This document shows positions 7,475 to 9,730 of a stretch of 9,730 nt of DNA, piece by piece. The notes beneath the pieces are model-generated. The model worked only from the letters and a program-made list of their open reading frames with translations. It was not told where the DNA came from and did no database searches. The stretch's first letter is position 1. Every line of letters begins with the position of its first letter. This DNA is from Mariprofundaceae bacterium. GTDB taxonomy: Bacteria; Pseudomonadota; Zetaproteobacteria; Mariprofundales; Mariprofundaceae. Where the stretch lies: assembly GCA_027035825.1 (NCBI GenBank), contig JALVTX010000088.1:1-9730 (forward strand). The letters run 5' to 3'. The position numbers and the translations under genes are program-made.

Positions 7475-9277
7475 TTATGCGGCGTCCTCCGCCTGCGTTG
7501 CCTGCAACTGGCGGCGCTTGCGCAGGCCCAGCTCGCGCAACTGCGCCTCGGAGACCTCGCTGGGCGCCTCGCACATCAAGTCGGCGGCCTTCTGCGTCTT
7601 CGGGAAGGCGATGACGTCGCGGATGGATTCGGAGCCCAGCATCAGGGCCAGGATGCGATCCAGCCCGAACGCCAGCCCGCCGTGCGGCGGCGCCCCGTAC
7701 TGCAGTGCCTTCAGCAGGAAGCCGAACTTGCTCTCGGCCTCCTCGTCGGAAATCCCGAGCGCGTCGAACACCGCCGCCTGCGTTTCCCGTTCATGGATGC
7801 GGATGGAGCCGCCGCCGATCTCGGTGCCGTTCCAGACCAGGTCGTAGGCCTGCGAGCGCATGGCCAGGGGGTCGGAGGTCAACAGGCCCATGTCCTCCAT
7901 CACCGGCGCGGTGAAGGGGTGGTGCAGCGCCTCCAGCCGCTTCTCCTCGGCGTTCCAGGCGAACATCGGGAAATCCACCACCCACACGAAGCTGTGCGCG
8001 TCCTTGGCATAGAGCCCCATGTCGCGGCCCAGCTCGTTGCGCAAATGCCCCAGCGCGTCGTTGACCACCTGCGCCTCGCCGGCGCCGAAGAAGAGCAGAT
8101 CGCCATCCTGCGCGCCGCAACGCGCCAGCAGCTCGGCCAGCACCTCGGCGGGCAGAAACTTGACGATGGGCGACTGCAAGCCGTCGGGGATGGACGCCGC
8201 GTCGTTGACCTTGATCCAGGCCAGGCCCTTCGCGCCATAGATGGCCACGAACTTCGTGTAGTCGTCAATTTGCTTGCGGGTCAGCTGGCCGCCATCGGGC
8301 ACGCGCATCACCTTCACCAGCCCGCCGCGCTCCGCCGGCTCGCGGAACACCTTGAAGTCCACCTTCCGCATCAGGTCGGTGATATCCGTATGCTCGAGGC
8401 CAAAGCGCAAGTCGGGCCGGTCGAGGCCGTACTTTTCCATCGCCTCGTGCCAGCCGATGCGCGGAAACGGCGTTTCGGGCCGCTGGCCAGTGCCGGCTTC
8501 CAGCATGGCCGCCACCAGCCCCTCGGCGATGCCCATCACCTCCTCGCGATCCACGAAGGACATCTCCAGATCCACCTGCGTGAACTCCGGCTGGCGATCG
8601 GCGCGCAAGTCCTCGTCACGGAAGCAGCGCGCGATCTGGTAGTAGCGATCCATTCCCGCCACCATCAGCAATTGCTTGAATATCTGCGGGCTCTGCGGCA
8701 GGGCGTAGAAGTGCCCCGGATAGACCCGGCTCGGCACCAGATAGTCGCGCGCCCCCTCGGGCGTGGACTTGTTCAGGATGGGCGTCTCGATTTCCAGGAA
8801 GTCGTGGGCGTCCAGGAACGTGCGCGCCGCATGCGTCACCTTGTGCCGCACCTCCATGTTCCGCTGCATGCGCGGCCGGCGCAAATCCAGGTAGCGGTAT
8901 TCAAGGCGGTGCTGCTCGCCCACGTCGCATTCGTCCTCGACCAGGAACGGCGGTGTCTTGGCCTTGTTCAGCACCCGCAGCGCGAACGCCTTCACCTCGA
9001 TGGCCCCGGTCTTCAGCTTGGGATTGACGGTTTCCTCCGAGCGGGGAATCACCTCGCCCTCGACCTCGATCACGTCCTGCTGCCGCAGCCCGTGGGCGAG
9101 CTTGTGAATCTCCGGCGTGTCCGGATGCACCACCACCTGCACCATGCCGAAGCGATCGCGCACGTCCAGAAACACGACCCCGCCATGATCGCGGTTGGTC
9201 TGCACCCAGCCATCCAGGCGTACCTTCTGGCCGATGTGATCGGTCGTGAAATCGCCGCAGCGCGTGCGTTGCATCAT
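7475..9277 (-). CDS. aspS: Aspartyl-tRNA synthetase, bacterial type
   Basis: The 600-residue cytosolic class II synthetase charges tRNA-Asp. It has an N-terminal OB-fold anticodon domain (about 1-110), motif 2 with FRDEDLRADRQPEFTQ (219-234), a long GAD-type insertion in the middle, and motif 3 GLAFGLDR at 534-541 followed by FPKTQ. RDHGG places His at residue 31, the residue I recall as marking non-discriminating enzymes that also charge tRNA-Asn; the second determinant region carries Glu82 where I recall Gly. Dual specificity is therefore only suggested. The start is ATG at 9277 with GGAGG (complement of 9285-9289) 7 nt away; a second ATG follows directly. Repeat R3 ends 35 nt upstream, so the promoter must lie inside or beyond the repeat. 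Confidence 0.97.
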   Translation of the reverse strand: MMQRTRCGDFTTDHIGQKVRLDGWVQTNRDHGGVVFLDVRDRFGMVQVVVHPDTPEIHKLAHGLRQQDVIEVEGEVIPRSEETVNPKLKTGAIEVKAFALRVLNKAKTPPFLVEDECDVGEQHRLEYRYLDLRRPRMQRNMEVRHKVTHAARTFLDAHDFLEIETPILNKSTPEGARDYLVPSRVYPGHFYALPQSPQIFKQLLMVAGMDRYYQIARCFRDEDLRADRQPEFTQVDLEMSFVDREEVMGIAEGLVAAMLEAGTGQRPETPFPRIGWHEAMEKYGLDRPDLRFGLEHTDITDLMRKVDFKVFREPAERGGLVKVMRVPDGGQLTRKQIDDYTKFVAIYGAKGLAWIKVNDAASIPDGLQSPIVKFLPAEVLAELLARCGAQDGDLLFFGAGEAQVVNDALGHLRNELGRDMGLYAKDAHSFVWVVDFPMFAWNAEEKRLEALHHPFTAPVMEDMGLLTSDPLAMRSQAYDLVWNGTEIGGGSIRIHERETQAAVFDALGISDEEAESKFGFLLKALQYGAPPHGGLAFGLDRILALMLGSESIRDVIAFPKTQKAADLMCEAPSEVSEAQLRELGLRKRRQLQATQAEDAA

Positions 9278-9284
9278 GAAAGAA

Positions 9285-9289
9285 CCTCC
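9285..9289 (-). promoter_or_regulatory. Shine-Dalgarno site of aspS
   Basis: GGAGG on the minus strand lies 7 nt before the ATG at 9277. It excludes the longer frame that continues through repeat R3 to about 9700. Confidence 0.8.
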
Positions 9290-9312
9290 GAAAATCGAGG
9301 CGCGGAGGCTAG

Positions 9313-9597
9313 GGCATCTCCGAGCAATCTGCCATAGGCCGCGTTGCGTATCCAATCGCGATGATCGCAAGGAAGGCGACGAAGGTCGTGGCCGTGGCCA
9401 CGATGCCAAGGAGCCTGACGCCGCGAGGGCGACATTGTGCGCACGGATGGGGGGCGCAACCCTTCGGGACAGGGCCTTGCGTGCGGTCTGCGGCGTTGCT
9501 CGGCTTGCGCATGGAACCACCATGCGCCGCGCCTCGCGCCTTGCATCCCCTCCCGCAAGGCCGCTGTCGCGGCCATGCCGGATTGTTCGGAGATGCC
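9313..9597 (+). mobile_element. MITE-like repeat, copy R3 (285 bp)
   Basis: R3 has the same orientation as R2 and the opposite one to R1. It begins GGCATCTCCGAGCAA and ends with the complement of GGCATCTCCGAACAA, one mismatch between the two ends. Compared with R2 it lacks 11 bases after GGGCCTTG (near 9480), removing the right arm of one hairpin, and one G in a G-run. The GCGCATGG/CCATGCGC hairpin is intact at 9507-9527, and TCGTGGCC/GGCCACGA is a perfect 8-bp hairpin in this copy. The left flank is CTAG (9309-9312) but the right flank is TGGC, so the duplication is not preserved. It separates aspS from the next possible gene and may contain or displace the aspS promoter. Confidence 0.86.
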
Positions 9598-9643
9598 TGG
9601 CGCCCGCCCCCATGCAAAGTGGGAAAGAACCCAAGGCGAATTG

Positions 9644-9730
9644 ATGCCACGCGCCTATGATGACGGCGATGCACCCTCGCCGGCGGCGACGCCCGCCCAA
9701 TCGCCCTCCGCGTGGGCCACGCCCCAGGCC
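9644..9730 (+). CDS. Possible N-terminus of an unknown gene (partial)
   Basis: An ATG at 9644 opens a frame of 29 codons that runs off the right edge. CAAGG lies about 7 nt upstream, a fair ribosome site. The peptide begins MPRAYDDGDAP and is then rich in Pro, Ala and Ser, with nothing I recognise. It would be transcribed divergently from aspS, with R3 between them. High GC makes chance open frames common here, so support is weak. Confidence 0.3.
   Translation, partial: MPRAYDDGDAPSPAATPAQSPSAWATPQA

Noticed and set aside
7682..9337. 551-residue plus-strand frame opposite aspS
   Set aside because: It mirrors aspS in antisense, is rich in His, Arg, Leu and Val from the complementary codons, and runs into repeat R3.
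9278..9700. N-terminal extension of aspS through R3
   Set aside because: The extra residues are translated repeat sequence, and GGAGG with ATG at 9277 gives a normal-length enzyme.

Overview
The window reads as part of a high-GC Gram-negative chromosome. The order tolB-pal-cpoB-queE-queC is common in Pseudomonadota (for example Pseudomonas), and the isocitrate dehydrogenase and DUF4197 proteins look proteobacterial. I therefore favour Pseudomonadota, probably Gammaproteobacteria-like, but this rests on memory of family sequences and the lineage is not firm.

Layout. (1) 1-1503, plus strand: the end of tolB, then pal and cpoB, the envelope-constriction and outer-membrane anchoring system. A strong hairpin sits over the cpoB start. 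(2) 1538-2880, plus strand: queE and queC, two steps of 7-deazaguanine (queuosine precursor) synthesis, with an ATGA overlap. (3) 2914-3221: first copy (R1) of a dispersed repeat of about 300 bp. (4) 3277-4317, plus strand: a secreted di-heme cytochrome c peroxidase/MauG-like protein. (5) 4318-4614: second copy (R2), in the opposite orientation to R1. (6) 4615-9277, minus strand, read right to left: aspS, a small DUF4398-like lipoprotein, icd carrying a C-terminal zinc-ribbon extension, and a DUF4197 protein, closely spaced and probably co-transcribed. (7) 9313-9597: third copy (R3), just upstream of aspS. (8) From 9644, a possible divergent gene runs off the right edge.

The most notable item is the repeat family. 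The three copies are 308, 297 and 285 bp, with imperfect terminal inverted repeats beginning GGCATCTCYGA and several conserved internal hairpins. They encode no transposase, so they look like a non-autonomous MITE-type element. R2 is flanked by a perfect 4-bp direct duplication, CTAA. It sits exactly where the stop codons of the two convergent neighbours would have overlapped, so the duplication gave each gene its own stop codon and neither was damaged. The second notable item is the fusion of isocitrate dehydrogenase to a DUF1451-like zinc-ribbon domain.

I saw no tRNA, rRNA, CRISPR array or transposase gene. Long antisense frames opposite icd and aspS look like shadows of high-GC coding sequence.
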